From Virgibacillus_P tibetensis (lineage in GTDB: Bacteria; Bacillota; Bacilli; Bacillales; Amphibacillaceae): a DNA stretch of 64,000 nt. This document shows positions 8,408 through 17,712 of the stretch, piece after piece (position 1 is the stretch's first letter; the number at the start of each line of letters is the position of its first letter). The notes below the pieces were generated by a model, which worked only from the letters and a program-made list of their open reading frames with translations, had not been told where the DNA came from and made no database searches. The DNA lies in assembly GCF_036026595.1 (NCBI RefSeq), contig NZ_JARZFX010000002.1, forward strand, positions 372,001-436,000, given 5' to 3'. The position numbers were made by a program, and so were the translations under genes.

Positions 8408-9172
8408 TTATCCCTGTTTTACAACATTGCGCAGTTCACCAATTCCGGCAATTTCACAGCTGATTTCATCCCCATCTTTCATCATTTCTGCCCCTAACGG
8501 ACTACCAGTAAGAATTACATCACCTGCTTCCAATGTCATGACACTGGATAAGTAAGCAATCATCTTCTTCATGGAAACGATCATTAAAGCGGTTCCACTG
8601 TCCTGCTTCTTGTTACCATTTAAGTATGCTTCCACCCTGATCTTGTCAGGATCAAGTTCTGTTTCGATATAGGGACCAAGTGGTGTGAATGTGTTGAATG
8701 ACTTTCCAACCATCCAATGCCCAGCCTCATGAAAGAATTGCGGTGCGGTTACATCATTGGCTATGGTATAGCCAAAAATATGATCGGCCACCTCTTCTTC
8801 AGATATATTGCTTGTACGTTTGCCAATTACAACCGCCAGCTCGGATTCGAATTTCACTTCGTCAATTTTAGCTGGGATAACAATTGGTTTCCCGCTCCCA
8901 ATAACGGACGATAGTGGCTTATAGAAAAACACCGGGATCTCAGGCAGCTCAGAAGGTAAGTCTTCTATTTTTCCGACATAGTTGGCACCAATACCAATAA
9001 CATGTCGTGCTGTAAGCGGCGCCAAAAGTTCAAGCTCTTCTGGGTTATGTATTAAATCTGTATGTTTCCAATCCGAGAATATGTCCCCCTTAATTTGTTG
9101 GATCCCATTGTCTGTTACGACTCCTTGCAAAATTTCTGTTTCATTTTGTTTTGTAAATCTAGCGAATTTCAT
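8408..9172 (-). CDS. Fumarylacetoacetate hydrolase (FAH) family protein
   Basis: This 254-residue protein has the FAH fold with metal ligands in FESELAVVIG and IANDVTAPQ and the late motif GDVILTGSP. Relatives are acylpyruvate hydrolases, oxaloacetate decarboxylases or tautomerases and 2-oxo-hept-ene-dioate hydratases. The ATG at 9172 is preferred because GGAGG lies 9 bp before it; the frame reaches 9214 without another good site. It lies in the glycolate operon between glcD and the permease. Handling of oxaloacetate or another 2-oxo acid downstream of malate is possible, but this is inference from context. Confidence 0.85.
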   Translation of the reverse strand: MKFARFTKQNETEILQGVVTDNGIQQIKGDIFSDWKHTDLIHNPEELELLAPLTARHVIGIGANYVGKIEDLPSELPEIPVFFYKPLSSVIGSGKPIVIPAKIDEVKFESELAVVIGKRTSNISEEEVADHIFGYTIANDVTAPQFFHEAGHWMVGKSFNTFTPLGPYIETELDPDKIRVEAYLNGNKKQDSGTALMIVSMKKMIAYLSSVMTLEAGDVILTGSPLGAEMMKDGDEISCEIAGIGELRNVVKQG

Positions 9173-9242
9173 TGTGTCATTCCTCCGTTTCCATCTGTTG
9201 AGGTGAGCATTCAACCCACCTCTTTCTTGTAAAACTAGTAAA

Positions 9243-10703
9243 CTAGTGTACTTCTGCTTTCTTTAATTCCTGTTTCACTTCAGCACAACGGCCAGGCTCC
9301 GGGAATAGTTTTCCTGGATTTAATAGATCGTCTGGATTAAACACAGCACGTATATCCGTTTGTGCTGCCATTTCTTCGTCACTGAATATAAAACGCATTT
9401 CAGCTGATTTTTCAATTCCGACACCGTGTTCACCAGTAATCGAACCGCCAACATCAGCGCAGGCTTTCAGACATTCGGAACCCGCTTTAGAAGCACGTTC
9501 ACTTTCACCTGGAATACTTGCATCGAATAATATGAGTGGATGCAGATTGCCATCGCCTGCATGGAAAATATTCGCGATACGAAGCTCATATTTTTTACTA
9601 ATTTCAGTAATTTTTGTAAGAACTTCAGGCAAGCGTGTTCTCGGAATAACACCATCCTGAACAAGGTAGTCAGGAGAAATTGCCCCCATTGCTCCAAAGC
9701 CCATTTTGCGGTTTGCCCACCAAAGACCTCGCTCTGCTTCATCTTTTGCTACTTTTACTTCACGAACATTATTTTTCTTACATACAGCAAGGATCTCATT
9801 AATTTGATCTTCAATTCCAGCAGCGATTCCATCTACTTCAATAAGCAGGAATGCTGCAATGTCTCTTGGATGCCCAACTGGATAAGCAGCTGATTCCACA
9901 CCTTCAATGGCGATAGAATCCATCATTTCAAGTGCTGCTGGAATAATCCCTGCTGCAATAATCTCTGAAACTGCCTGGCTGGCATCATCAATATCATCAT
10001 AATAAGCCAGAACCGTTTTCTTCCCCTCAGGGTTTTTCAACACTTTTACAGTAATTTTGGTCACAATCCCAAGCGTTCCTTCTGAGCCTGTCAATAGTCC
10101 GAGCAAATCATATCCCGGACGATCAGGAACCCCTTCTGAACCAAGATCTACAATTTCACCACTAGGCAGTACAATTTCAAGGCCTAAGATATGATTTGTC
10201 GTAACACCATATTTCAAACAGTGAGCGCCACCTGAATTCTCAGCAACATTACCACCAATGGTAAATGCATATTGGCTTGATGGGTCAGGCGCGTAATAGT
10301 AGCCCTTATCTGAAATGGATTGGGTGAGCTTCAGGTTGATATAACCAGGTTCGACCACTGCTTTTCTATTTTCCAAATCCAGATGAAGCATCTTCTTCAT
10401 CCGAACCAGACTGATCAGCACCTCTCCTCCCAATGGAGTTGCTCCTCCACTCAGACCAGTACCAGCACCTCGTGCAATATATGGAATTTCTTCGTTGTTT
10501 AAACATTTCACAACATCGGAAACCTGTTTTGTATTTTTCACAAAAACAACGGCTTTTGGCATCCCCTTTGACATCGTATAGCCATCACATTCATAAGAAA
10601 TGAGGTCTTCCTTTAAATAAAGAACTGCACTTTCACCAACAATATCCATTAATTGTTGAACAACAGCATCCGGTTTTTGTCTTTGTCGCTTTTTCCCAAA
10701 CAT
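9243..10703 (-). CDS. glcD: Glycolate oxidase FAD-linked subunit GlcD
   Basis: This 486-residue FAD-binding PCMH/VAO-type oxidoreductase is the catalytic subunit that oxidises glycolate, or a related 2-hydroxy acid, to glyoxylate. The pyrophosphate loop RGAGTGLSGGATP, GGNVAENSGG and the C-terminal HAGDGNLHP and GEHGVGIEK motifs are intact. The ATG at 10703 is spaced 8 bp from AAGGAGG. It lies 20 bp downstream of glcF and belongs to the glcE-glcF-glcD operon. D-lactate dehydrogenase activity is the main alternative. Confidence 0.92.
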   Translation of the reverse strand: MFGKKRQRQKPDAVVQQLMDIVGESAVLYLKEDLISYECDGYTMSKGMPKAVVFVKNTKQVSDVVKCLNNEEIPYIARGAGTGLSGGATPLGGEVLISLVRMKKMLHLDLENRKAVVEPGYINLKLTQSISDKGYYYAPDPSSQYAFTIGGNVAENSGGAHCLKYGVTTNHILGLEIVLPSGEIVDLGSEGVPDRPGYDLLGLLTGSEGTLGIVTKITVKVLKNPEGKKTVLAYYDDIDDASQAVSEIIAAGIIPAALEMMDSIAIEGVESAAYPVGHPRDIAAFLLIEVDGIAAGIEDQINEILAVCKKNNVREVKVAKDEAERGLWWANRKMGFGAMGAISPDYLVQDGVIPRTRLPEVLTKITEISKKYELRIANIFHAGDGNLHPLILFDASIPGESERASKAGSECLKACADVGGSITGEHGVGIEKSAEMRFIFSDEEMAAQTDIRAVFNPDDLLNPGKLFPEPGRCAEVKQELKKAEVH

Positions 10704-10723
10704 ACCTTTCACCTCCTTTTCAA

Positions 10724-12106
10724 TTATGATTCTACCCGTTTGCTTGCTTCCGCTTTATCTTTCTCATAAGCCCAATCCAGCAGTTGAACGGTATGGACAA
10801 CCTTCTCACTTCTGCCATGTTTTTTAACACCCATCGCGATCTGGAGCATACAACCAGGATTTCCCATCGAAATCATCTCGATATTCTCAGGCACGTCATC
10901 CATTTTACGATCAAGGAGTGCCCCTGCCATCTCAGGATGTGTAAGATTATAGATTCCCGCACTGCCACAGCATCTGTCGGCATCTGGCAACTCGACCATT
11001 TCCACGCCTGGGATTTCGTTTAATAGCTGACGAGGTTCAAAGCGTATACCTTGACCGTGCGCCAGATGACAAGCATCATGATAGGTTATTTTGGTTTTCA
11101 TTTCTGCTTTTGGACGTTTAAAATCAGTGTCATACAAGAACTTGGATACATCTTCAACTTTTTCCGAAAATTCTTCTGCTAAAGGCAGCATCTCGGGGTC
11201 ATTTCTGAACAGTTCATGATATTCCTGTAACGCACTTCCGCAGCCAGCTGCATTTACAAGTACTTTATCGTAATCTTTAAAAGCCTCCATATTTTGTTTT
11301 GCCAGCTTCTTTGCTGTGTCTCGTTCGCCAGCATGAATATGAAGCGCACCACAGCATCCCTGGCTTTTCGGCATGCCAACCTCAAATCCGTTATGTGTCA
11401 ACACACGAATTGTCGCTTCGTTAACGTCACTGAACATGACATCCATGACACAGCCAGTTAAGATTCCTACTCGTTGTCTGGTCTCCCCTTCAGCTGGAAC
11501 AATTTCCGGATACCTGCCCAGCACCGGTTTTCCCACTTTCGGAAGAACGGACTCCATATCTTTCAAATGCGCTGGCATCACATGAAGCATCCCTGTTTTC
11601 CTTGCAACAGTTTGGATCCCGCTCTTTTGGTAAAACCGCATCAACCCACCAAGCATATTCAAACGATTCTGATGTGGAAAAACACCTTTTAATGCTGTCT
11701 TGCTGAGCATTCCGGTAAAACCTGTTAAAGGCATCGCCTGGCGAATTTGACCTCGAGCTTCTTCAATCAACCCCCCCACTTGGACGTCTGCCGGACATGC
11801 CGTTTCACAAGCACGACAATCAAGACAATCAAAGACGGGTTTGGAAAAAGCTTCATTCACATCAATTTTCCCTTCAGCAACAGCTTTGATTAAATAAACA
11901 CGCCCTCTTGGTGAATGTTGTTCTTCACCTGTTTCCTGATACGTCGGACAAGCTTCCAGACACATGCCACAGTGAACACAGTCTGCCCATTTATTTTCAT
12001 TGGGAAGATCATCCCAAAGAAAGTTTCCTAATGTCTTCGTTTGACATGCAGCTCCGTTTTTTGCAGTATCAACCAAATTTGCTAATCCCTTCTCGTGCAC
12101 ACTCAT
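10724..12106 (-). CDS. glcF: Glycolate oxidase iron-sulfur subunit GlcF
   Basis: This 460-residue electron-transfer subunit has two [4Fe-4S] ferredoxin motifs near the N-terminus (CVHCGMCLEACP and CLDCRACETACP). They are followed by two CCG domains with CCGALHIHAGE and CCGSAGIYNL. It should pass electrons from the flavin subunits to the quinone pool. The start follows AGGAGG. It begins one base after glcE ends, so translation is likely coupled. Confidence 0.94.
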   Translation of the reverse strand: MSVHEKGLANLVDTAKNGAACQTKTLGNFLWDDLPNENKWADCVHCGMCLEACPTYQETGEEQHSPRGRVYLIKAVAEGKIDVNEAFSKPVFDCLDCRACETACPADVQVGGLIEEARGQIRQAMPLTGFTGMLSKTALKGVFPHQNRLNMLGGLMRFYQKSGIQTVARKTGMLHVMPAHLKDMESVLPKVGKPVLGRYPEIVPAEGETRQRVGILTGCVMDVMFSDVNEATIRVLTHNGFEVGMPKSQGCCGALHIHAGERDTAKKLAKQNMEAFKDYDKVLVNAAGCGSALQEYHELFRNDPEMLPLAEEFSEKVEDVSKFLYDTDFKRPKAEMKTKITYHDACHLAHGQGIRFEPRQLLNEIPGVEMVELPDADRCCGSAGIYNLTHPEMAGALLDRKMDDVPENIEMISMGNPGCMLQIAMGVKKHGRSEKVVHTVQLLDWAYEKDKAEASKRVES

Positions 12107-12107
12107 C

Positions 12108-13442
12108 TTATATACCTCCTACAAAACGGTGGCGGTTTAGGATTTCCTTTGGGTCATTTGTTCGTTTAATACCTTCCAGCAGCGCAAAATACCCTGGCTC
12201 CTCACCCCAAACCCCTACCGTTTCCCTTAATAGAAATGGTAAATGTGTACAAACGACATATCCGTGTCTTTCTTCGACGTTTGTTCGTAGTGCTCTAATG
12301 TATGAAACTATATTTTCAGAAAAACCCTTTACATATACCCGTGAAATGCCATGGCCCAAGCCACCGTGCGCTTCGATTGAGATAGAGTGTATCTCCGCAA
12401 GTTCCTCAGCCAGCTCCAGGTTAACGAGGACATCTAAATTATTACTCCCTATTTTCAAGGCAGCTTGGGTAGTTGCATCGTTTGGTTCATCATTGTAGCC
12501 ATTAGGTCCAACATGACGGAATTTTTTCCACCACTGCCTTGCTTCTTCTTCATGCAGTACAATATGTTCCACACCTGCTGGTAAATGTTCCATCACCCAT
12601 TTTTCCTGTTCCAGAACGGCATTCTCCCTGTCTTCAAATGCAATTGCCAGTGTATAGTGAGGTTTACCCGTCATTTTTTCAGCGATCGTAGGGGATAAAA
12701 TTTCCAGCGAGACCGGCTCCATCATCGAATCAAGAATAAGCACGGAGAAATCCCGTATTGCCTGTTCATTGCCAGCAGGAAACTGCAGTAGAGACAACCC
12801 CTCATATTTCGGGAGCGGACGCAATTTAATCGTAATTTCACTAATCACACCAAGTGTTCCCATCGAACCGATAAAGAGCTTATTCATGTCATAACCCGCC
12901 ACGTTTTTTACTACTTTACCGCCTGTGCGAATAACTCTTCCATCTGAGTAAACGATCCTGGTACCGATAACCAAGTCTCTCGCAGACCCGTAGAGCAGTC
13001 TTTTTGCCCCACTGTCATTTGCTGCGACAATACCGCCGATTGTTGCCAGCTCTGGCCAGGAAGTATCCAGTGCAATTCGCTGTCCTGTTTTAGTTAATTC
13101 ATCTGTAATTTCCTTTAATGTGGTTCCTGGTTTTACCGTCAACGTCAGGTCACCAACCGAATGCTCGACAATTCCTTTGTAGTTCGCAAGCGATAATAAA
13201 ATATCCGCCTGTTCCATTACGCCGCCGTAGCCCCGCTTTGTCCCACCTGACACAACATTTACCGTTTTATTATGTTCGTTTGCATATGCCAGCACTCTCG
13301 AAATATCTTCTTCTGAGTGGGCTTCCACTATCTGTACCCCTCCGTTACCTAGCGGATGACCTTGATCCTCATTCTGTTTGATTTGCTCTTTCGGTAAAAT
13401 TCCTTTGATTGGTAAAACCCCTTCTGTACCTGAAGAAATCAT
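12108..13442 (-). CDS. glcE: Glycolate oxidase FAD-binding subunit GlcE
   Basis: This 444-residue protein is a second, shorter FAD-binding PCMH-domain subunit. VVSGGTKRGYGG and GGIVAANDSGAKRLLYGSARDLV are the flavin-contact stretches. It forms the glycolate oxidase complex with GlcD and GlcF. It is the first enzyme gene after the GntR regulator, with a 15-bp gap. E. coli order is glcDEF; here it is E-F-D. Confidence 0.9.
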   Translation of the reverse strand: MISSGTEGVLPIKGILPKEQIKQNEDQGHPLGNGGVQIVEAHSEEDISRVLAYANEHNKTVNVVSGGTKRGYGGVMEQADILLSLANYKGIVEHSVGDLTLTVKPGTTLKEITDELTKTGQRIALDTSWPELATIGGIVAANDSGAKRLLYGSARDLVIGTRIVYSDGRVIRTGGKVVKNVAGYDMNKLFIGSMGTLGVISEITIKLRPLPKYEGLSLLQFPAGNEQAIRDFSVLILDSMMEPVSLEILSPTIAEKMTGKPHYTLAIAFEDRENAVLEQEKWVMEHLPAGVEHIVLHEEEARQWWKKFRHVGPNGYNDEPNDATTQAALKIGSNNLDVLVNLELAEELAEIHSISIEAHGGLGHGISRVYVKGFSENIVSYIRALRTNVEERHGYVVCTHLPFLLRETVGVWGEEPGYFALLEGIKRTNDPKEILNRHRFVGGI

Positions 13443-13457
13443 GTTGCTGTTCCCCCT

Positions 13458-14168
13458 TCATTCATTACTTGAATCTTGCAGGTGACTATTAAGTAACTCT
13501 TCTACATATGTAAGGTGACTTAGCATTGCTTTTCGCGCGCTTATTGGATCATTTGCTTTTATAGCCTCATAGATTGCAATATGCTGACCTGCAATATCGG
13601 CTGATAATTTCTTATCTGATAAAATCAACCGATGGCAATCCATTATTCCTTTCTTCATGGTATCTGAAACCGCTTTCATTAAATCAGTTAAAATATCGTT
13701 AGCACATGCTTCTGCTATCGTCTGATGAAATAGATAATCCGCTTCCCATGCCTCTACCGTTTCAGCCCTTGATAATTCACCCAACGCCAGGTTCATCCTT
13801 TCAAGCTGATCTGCTGTTGCGTTTTGAGCAGCCACTTCAACAACGCCTGCTTCTACTATTTTTCGGACTTGATAAAGTTCACTTATATCCCTTTTGCTTA
13901 AAAGCATCAAATCAGGAAAAAGGTGCGAGGTGTTCCTATGACAAACAAAAGTACCTTCACCATGCTTTACGACAACCAGCCCTTTACCTTTCAGCGTTGT
14001 TAACGCATCACGCACGGCAGAGCGTCCGACTTCAAACATGTCACATAGTTCTCTAACAGATGGCAGTTTCTCCTCTGGCATTACTTTTTCAGTACGAATC
14101 CAGTCTTCTATTTGTTCAACAACAATCTCAGAAACTTTTTTTGTCGAGATCTTCTCAGCCCGGAGCAC
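13458..14168 (-). CDS. GntR/FadR-family transcriptional regulator of the glycolate operon
   Basis: This 236-residue regulator has an N-terminal winged helix (LPSVRELCDMFEVGRSAVRDAL) and a C-terminal FCD ligand-binding domain from about residue 90 with His ligands. Relatives are LutR, GlcC and LldR, which sense lactate or glycolate. The GTG at 14168 is chosen because AAAGGTGG stands 7 bp upstream; the in-frame ATG at 14186 has no ribosome site. It is the first gene of its operon, and a perfect dyad lies in its promoter, so autoregulation is likely. Confidence 0.9.
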   Translation of the reverse strand: MLRAEKISTKKVSEIVVEQIEDWIRTEKVMPEEKLPSVRELCDMFEVGRSAVRDALTTLKGKGLVVVKHGEGTFVCHRNTSHLFPDLMLLSKRDISELYQVRKIVEAGVVEVAAQNATADQLERMNLALGELSRAETVEAWEADYLFHQTIAEACANDILTDLMKAVSDTMKKGIMDCHRLILSDKKLSADIAGQHIAIYEAIKANDPISARKAMLSHLTYVEELLNSHLQDSSNE

Positions 14169-14204
14169 TTGAATACCACCTTTCATTTTTTACGAACATG
14201 GTTC

Positions 14205-14226
14205 AGTTATCAGATATCTGATAACT
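14205..14226. promoter_or_regulatory. Perfect 22-bp palindrome, operator of the glycolate operon
   Basis: The half-site AGTTATCAGAT is followed directly by its exact reverse complement. It lies at the expected transcription start, downstream of a minus-strand TTGACT (-35) and TACTAT (-10) at about 14232-14262 with 19-bp spacing. A FadR-type repressor bound here would block initiation. Confidence 0.75.
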
Positions 14227-14336
14227 TTTTCTATAGTAAACCACTGTAATTTAACAAAGTCAAGGCTGTTTTCTAAAAAATCCAAATATTTATGCAATAC
14301 TACGTTAACTAACAAAACTCGACAAATTATTAATGC

Positions 14337-14425
14337 GATGCCGAGTTGTGGAGCCACAGCCGGGACGCAGCATCACTAACTCGGGACACAGCAACACCAA
14401 CTCAGGAGACAGCAACCCGGCCACC
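14337..14425. repeat. Degenerate 21-bp tandem repeat
   Basis: About three to four units related to CTCGGGACACAGCAACACCAA stand in tandem (around 14363, 14384 and 14404, with a weaker first unit near 14343). The block is more GC-rich than its surroundings. It sits between the glycolate operon promoter and the malate synthase terminator. No coding frame is apparent. Confidence 0.6.
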
Positions 14426-14445
14426 CCACATCACCAAACAGCACA

Positions 14446-14482
14446 AATAGAGGGGACCTAACCTGCTAGCCCCCTCCTCTAT
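14446..14482 (-). terminator. Intrinsic terminator of malate synthase
   Basis: On the minus strand AGAGGAGGGG pairs with CCCCTCT over a 15-base loop, then ATTTG. The U-run is short. Confidence 0.65.
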
Positions 14483-14483
14483 A

Positions 14484-16661
14484 TTAACTTTTAACTGGAT
14501 ACTTCTCTTTTGCTTCCAGACGGCGACGGTGAAGAATCGGTTCAGTATAGCCACTTGGTTGCTCTTTACCTTTGAAAACAAGGTCGCATGCTGCCTGGAA
14601 AGCTATTGAGTCATTGAAACTTGGTGCCATTGGGCGATATAATGCATCTCCTGCATTTTGTTCGTCCACAATTTTTGCCATGCGTTTCAGTGTATCCAAC
14701 GTTTGTTCTTCAGTACAAATACCATGATGCAGCCAGTTGGCCATCATTTGGCTGGAAATACGTAATGTTGCCCGGTCTTCCATCAGCGCTACGTTGTTGA
14801 TGTCGGGAACTTTGGAACAGCCGACACCCTGCTCAACCCATCGAACAACATACCCAAGCAAGGTCTGTGCACTATTATCAAGCTCTTCTTGAATTTGCTC
14901 AGCAGACCAGTTTATATTTTTTACAACAGGAATTTGTAAAATATCGTCACGGTAATTCTGTACTTCTTCTTGCAATTCTGTTTGCACTTTGCGCACGTCA
15001 ATTTCATGGTAATGAAGCGCATGCAATGTTGCCGCTGTTGGTGATGGAACCCAGGCTGTGTTTCCACCTGCTTTTAAGTGACCTGTCTTTTGCTCCAGCA
15101 TATCAGCCATTAAATCCGGCATTGCCCACATCCCTTTGCCAATTTGCGCTTTGCCCTGCAAACCAGCATCCAGTCCAATACGGACATTATTCTTCTCATA
15201 GCTATTCAGCCAGGTTGACGATTTCATTTCACCTTTTCGGATCATTGGACCTGCTTCCATTGAGGTATGAATCTCATCGCCTGTACGATCCAGGAAACCT
15301 GTATTAATGAAAACAATTCGCTCTTTTACTTCGTTAATACAATTTTTCAAGTTCAAGCTGGTGCGGCGTTCTTCATCCATTACGCCAATTTTAAGTGTGT
15401 TGCGCTTCATCTCAAGCATATCTTCTACACGATTAAATAGCTCATTTGCGAAAGCCACTTCTTTGGAACCGTGCATCTTCGGCTTAACAATATACACAGA
15501 ACCCTTCGAAGAATTTTGGTATGGGCCATTGCCTAAGAGACCGTGCTTAGCCATCAAACTTGTAAACACACCGTCCATAATTCCTTCAGGTACTTCGTGC
15601 CCGTTTTCATCCAGTATTGCGTTGTTTGTCATTAAGTGACCAACATTTCGGATGAACATCAGCACACGACCAGATAGAGTAACTTCCTCACCTTTCGGCC
15701 CTGTGTAGCTTCGATCAGGATTTAATGTACGCGTTACTTCTTTGTCGCCTTTGGTAAATACAGACGTAAGGTCGCCTCTATTCAGTCCAAGCCAATTGCG
15801 GTATACAAGCGTTTTATCTTCGGCATCCACAGCTGCAACGGAATCTTCGCAGTCCATTATGGTTGAGGTTGCGGACTCTAAGAACACATCCTTAACCCCA
15901 GCTTCATCTGTTTTTCCGATCGGATGATTGCGGTCAATTTGAATTTCAAAATGCAACCCGTTATTTTTAAATAAAACAGCAATAGGTTCAGCTGCAGAAC
16001 CCTGATAACCAGCAAATTTAGCAGTATCTTTAAGTTCTGTTGTCTCCCCGTTCTTAAGTCTTACTTCTAATTTTCCGCTGACAATGGAATAATCTGTTGC
16101 ATCTTGGTGTGAGGATGTCTGAAGTGGTATGTTTTGATCAAGGAATTTTTTAGCAAAAGCGATTACTTTTTCACCACGAACTGGGTTGTATCCACCTTGC
16201 TTCTCAGCTCCGCCTTCTTCACTGATTGCATCAGTTCCGTATAGTGCATCATAAAGTGAACCCCAACGTGCGTTGGCAGCATTTATTGCATAGCGTGCAT
16301 TATCAATAGGCACAACAAGCTGTGGTCCTGCTTGAAGAGTGATGACATCATCAACATTCTCCGTCGTTATATTAAAATCCTCTACTGGAGATTCCAGGTA
16401 CCCGATTTCTTCCAAAAATGCTGTGTATTTATCACTATCAAACATTTCATTTACTTTATGCCATTCATCGATCTGTTTTTGAAGTACTTCACGCTCAGCT
16501 AATAACGCCTTGTTTTTCGGAGCCAAATCAGAGACTAGCTTATCTAAGTCTTTCCAAAATGTTTCCCTTTCAAGACCCGTATCAGGCAGTGCTTCCAGAT
16601 TTACAAAATCATAAAGCTCTCTTGCAACTTGAAGATTGCCTGTTTTCACATAAACTCCCAT
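14484..16661 (-). CDS. glcB: Malate synthase G
   Basis: It condenses glyoxylate with acetyl-CoA to give malate and CoA. The 725-residue single-chain length is that of the G isoform, with the TIM-barrel core containing GRVLMFIRNVGHLMTNNAI, the IMDCEDSVAAVDAEDK segment and the C-terminal plug helix region (SSQMMANWLHHG). No isocitrate lyase is in the window, so its glyoxylate probably comes from the glycolate oxidase encoded next to it. It is transcribed alone, divergently from a LysR-type regulator. Confidence 0.97.
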   Translation of the reverse strand: MGVYVKTGNLQVARELYDFVNLEALPDTGLERETFWKDLDKLVSDLAPKNKALLAEREVLQKQIDEWHKVNEMFDSDKYTAFLEEIGYLESPVEDFNITTENVDDVITLQAGPQLVVPIDNARYAINAANARWGSLYDALYGTDAISEEGGAEKQGGYNPVRGEKVIAFAKKFLDQNIPLQTSSHQDATDYSIVSGKLEVRLKNGETTELKDTAKFAGYQGSAAEPIAVLFKNNGLHFEIQIDRNHPIGKTDEAGVKDVFLESATSTIMDCEDSVAAVDAEDKTLVYRNWLGLNRGDLTSVFTKGDKEVTRTLNPDRSYTGPKGEEVTLSGRVLMFIRNVGHLMTNNAILDENGHEVPEGIMDGVFTSLMAKHGLLGNGPYQNSSKGSVYIVKPKMHGSKEVAFANELFNRVEDMLEMKRNTLKIGVMDEERRTSLNLKNCINEVKERIVFINTGFLDRTGDEIHTSMEAGPMIRKGEMKSSTWLNSYEKNNVRIGLDAGLQGKAQIGKGMWAMPDLMADMLEQKTGHLKAGGNTAWVPSPTAATLHALHYHEIDVRKVQTELQEEVQNYRDDILQIPVVKNINWSAEQIQEELDNSAQTLLGYVVRWVEQGVGCSKVPDINNVALMEDRATLRISSQMMANWLHHGICTEEQTLDTLKRMAKIVDEQNAGDALYRPMAPSFNDSIAFQAACDLVFKGKEQPSGYTEPILHRRRLEAKEKYPVKS

Positions 16662-16757
16662 TCCTTATTCCTCCCTTTCCTTACTATATCTCCTATTCTA
16701 ATGGGAACAGGCCAGAAACAAAAATACATGTTTTGCATGAACGTTATTCCTTTTGGC

Positions 16758-16774
16758 TATACCGTAATGTATAC
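16758..16774. promoter_or_regulatory. Dyad in the glcB-lysR divergent region, candidate LysR site
   Basis: TATAC and GTATA face each other across six bases in the 156-bp divergent space. This has the size of a LysR T-N11-A box. Nothing else identifies it. Confidence 0.35.
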
Positions 16775-16817
16775 TGGGGATACAATTAGTTATTTTGATA
16801 GTGAAGGGGGAGCAAAC

Positions 16818-17702
16818 TTGGATATCAGGCAAGTAGAATATTTTGCAGAGGTTGCGAGACAGCTTAGTTTCACGAGAGCCGCTGCTGTTCTTCATATCTC
16901 ACAGCCTTCCTTAAGCAAGACAATTAAAAAACTGGAGACTGAACTGGGGGCACCACTTTTTTATAGAGGAGCTAAACAATTAGAACTGACAGATGCGGGA
17001 CAAGCTTTCTTAGTTAACGCGAAAACTGTACTTGACGCTTTTGAAAATTTAACATCTGAACTGAATGATGTCATTGATTTAAAAAAAGGGGAAATCAAAA
17101 TTGGGATTCCCCCGATTATAGGTGCCGCGTTTTTTTCTAAATTAATAAGCAATTTCAAAGAAGCTTACCCCTCCATTAATATGATTCTAAATGAAGTTGG
17201 CAGCAATAAAATTAAGCACGGTGTAAGTGAGGGCGAGCTTGATATTGGTTTAATCTGTAATTTGCCTATTCAAAAAGAAAACTTTAATACAATTAAACTA
17301 TTAAAAGATCCATTAATGCTTATTGTGCATAAAGACAGTCCACTGGCGCAAAGAGAAGAAATCGATTTTCCACGTATTGAAAAAGAGCCTTTTATTATGT
17401 ATCGGAATGACTTCTCTCTCCATGACAGAATTATAGAAGCATGCGAAAGTCATGGATATTATCCGAATGTCGTCTGTGAGAGTTCGCAAAAGGATTTTAT
17501 GATTGAAATGGTTGAAGCAAAATTAGGGATTGCCTTATTACCAAGTAAAATCTGCGTCAAAATAAACAATGATAAAATTAAAGCCATTCCTTTTACCAGG
17601 TCTGTCGTCAATCTGGAATTAGGGATGATCTGGAAAAAGGACAAATACGTACCACATGCTGTACGCGAATTTATTGCAATGTCCGAGTCATTCAGTATTT
17701 AG
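16818..17702 (+). CDS. LysR-family transcriptional regulator
   Basis: This 294-residue regulator has the winged-helix HTH at residues 1-60 (FTRAAAVLHISQPSLSKTIKKLE) and a periplasmic-binding-type effector domain after about 90. The TTG at 16818 is chosen because AAGGGGG precedes it by 8 bp; the longer upstream frame lacks a ribosome site and would prepend non-LysR sequence. It is divergent from glcB, so control of malate synthase is the simplest guess. Its effector is not evident. Confidence 0.9.
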   Translation: MDIRQVEYFAEVARQLSFTRAAAVLHISQPSLSKTIKKLETELGAPLFYRGAKQLELTDAGQAFLVNAKTVLDAFENLTSELNDVIDLKKGEIKIGIPPIIGAAFFSKLISNFKEAYPSINMILNEVGSNKIKHGVSEGELDIGLICNLPIQKENFNTIKLLKDPLMLIVHKDSPLAQREEIDFPRIEKEPFIMYRNDFSLHDRIIEACESHGYYPNVVCESSQKDFMIEMVEAKLGIALLPSKICVKINNDKIKAIPFTRSVVNLELGMIWKKDKYVPHAVREFIAMSESFSI

Positions 17703-17712
17703 ATTGCAATTT

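Noticed and set aside
9235..9248. ACTAGTAAACTAGT at the end of glcD as an insertion scar
   Set aside because: glcD is full length and the operon is intact here; the similarity to the 21476 palindrome is too short to interpret.
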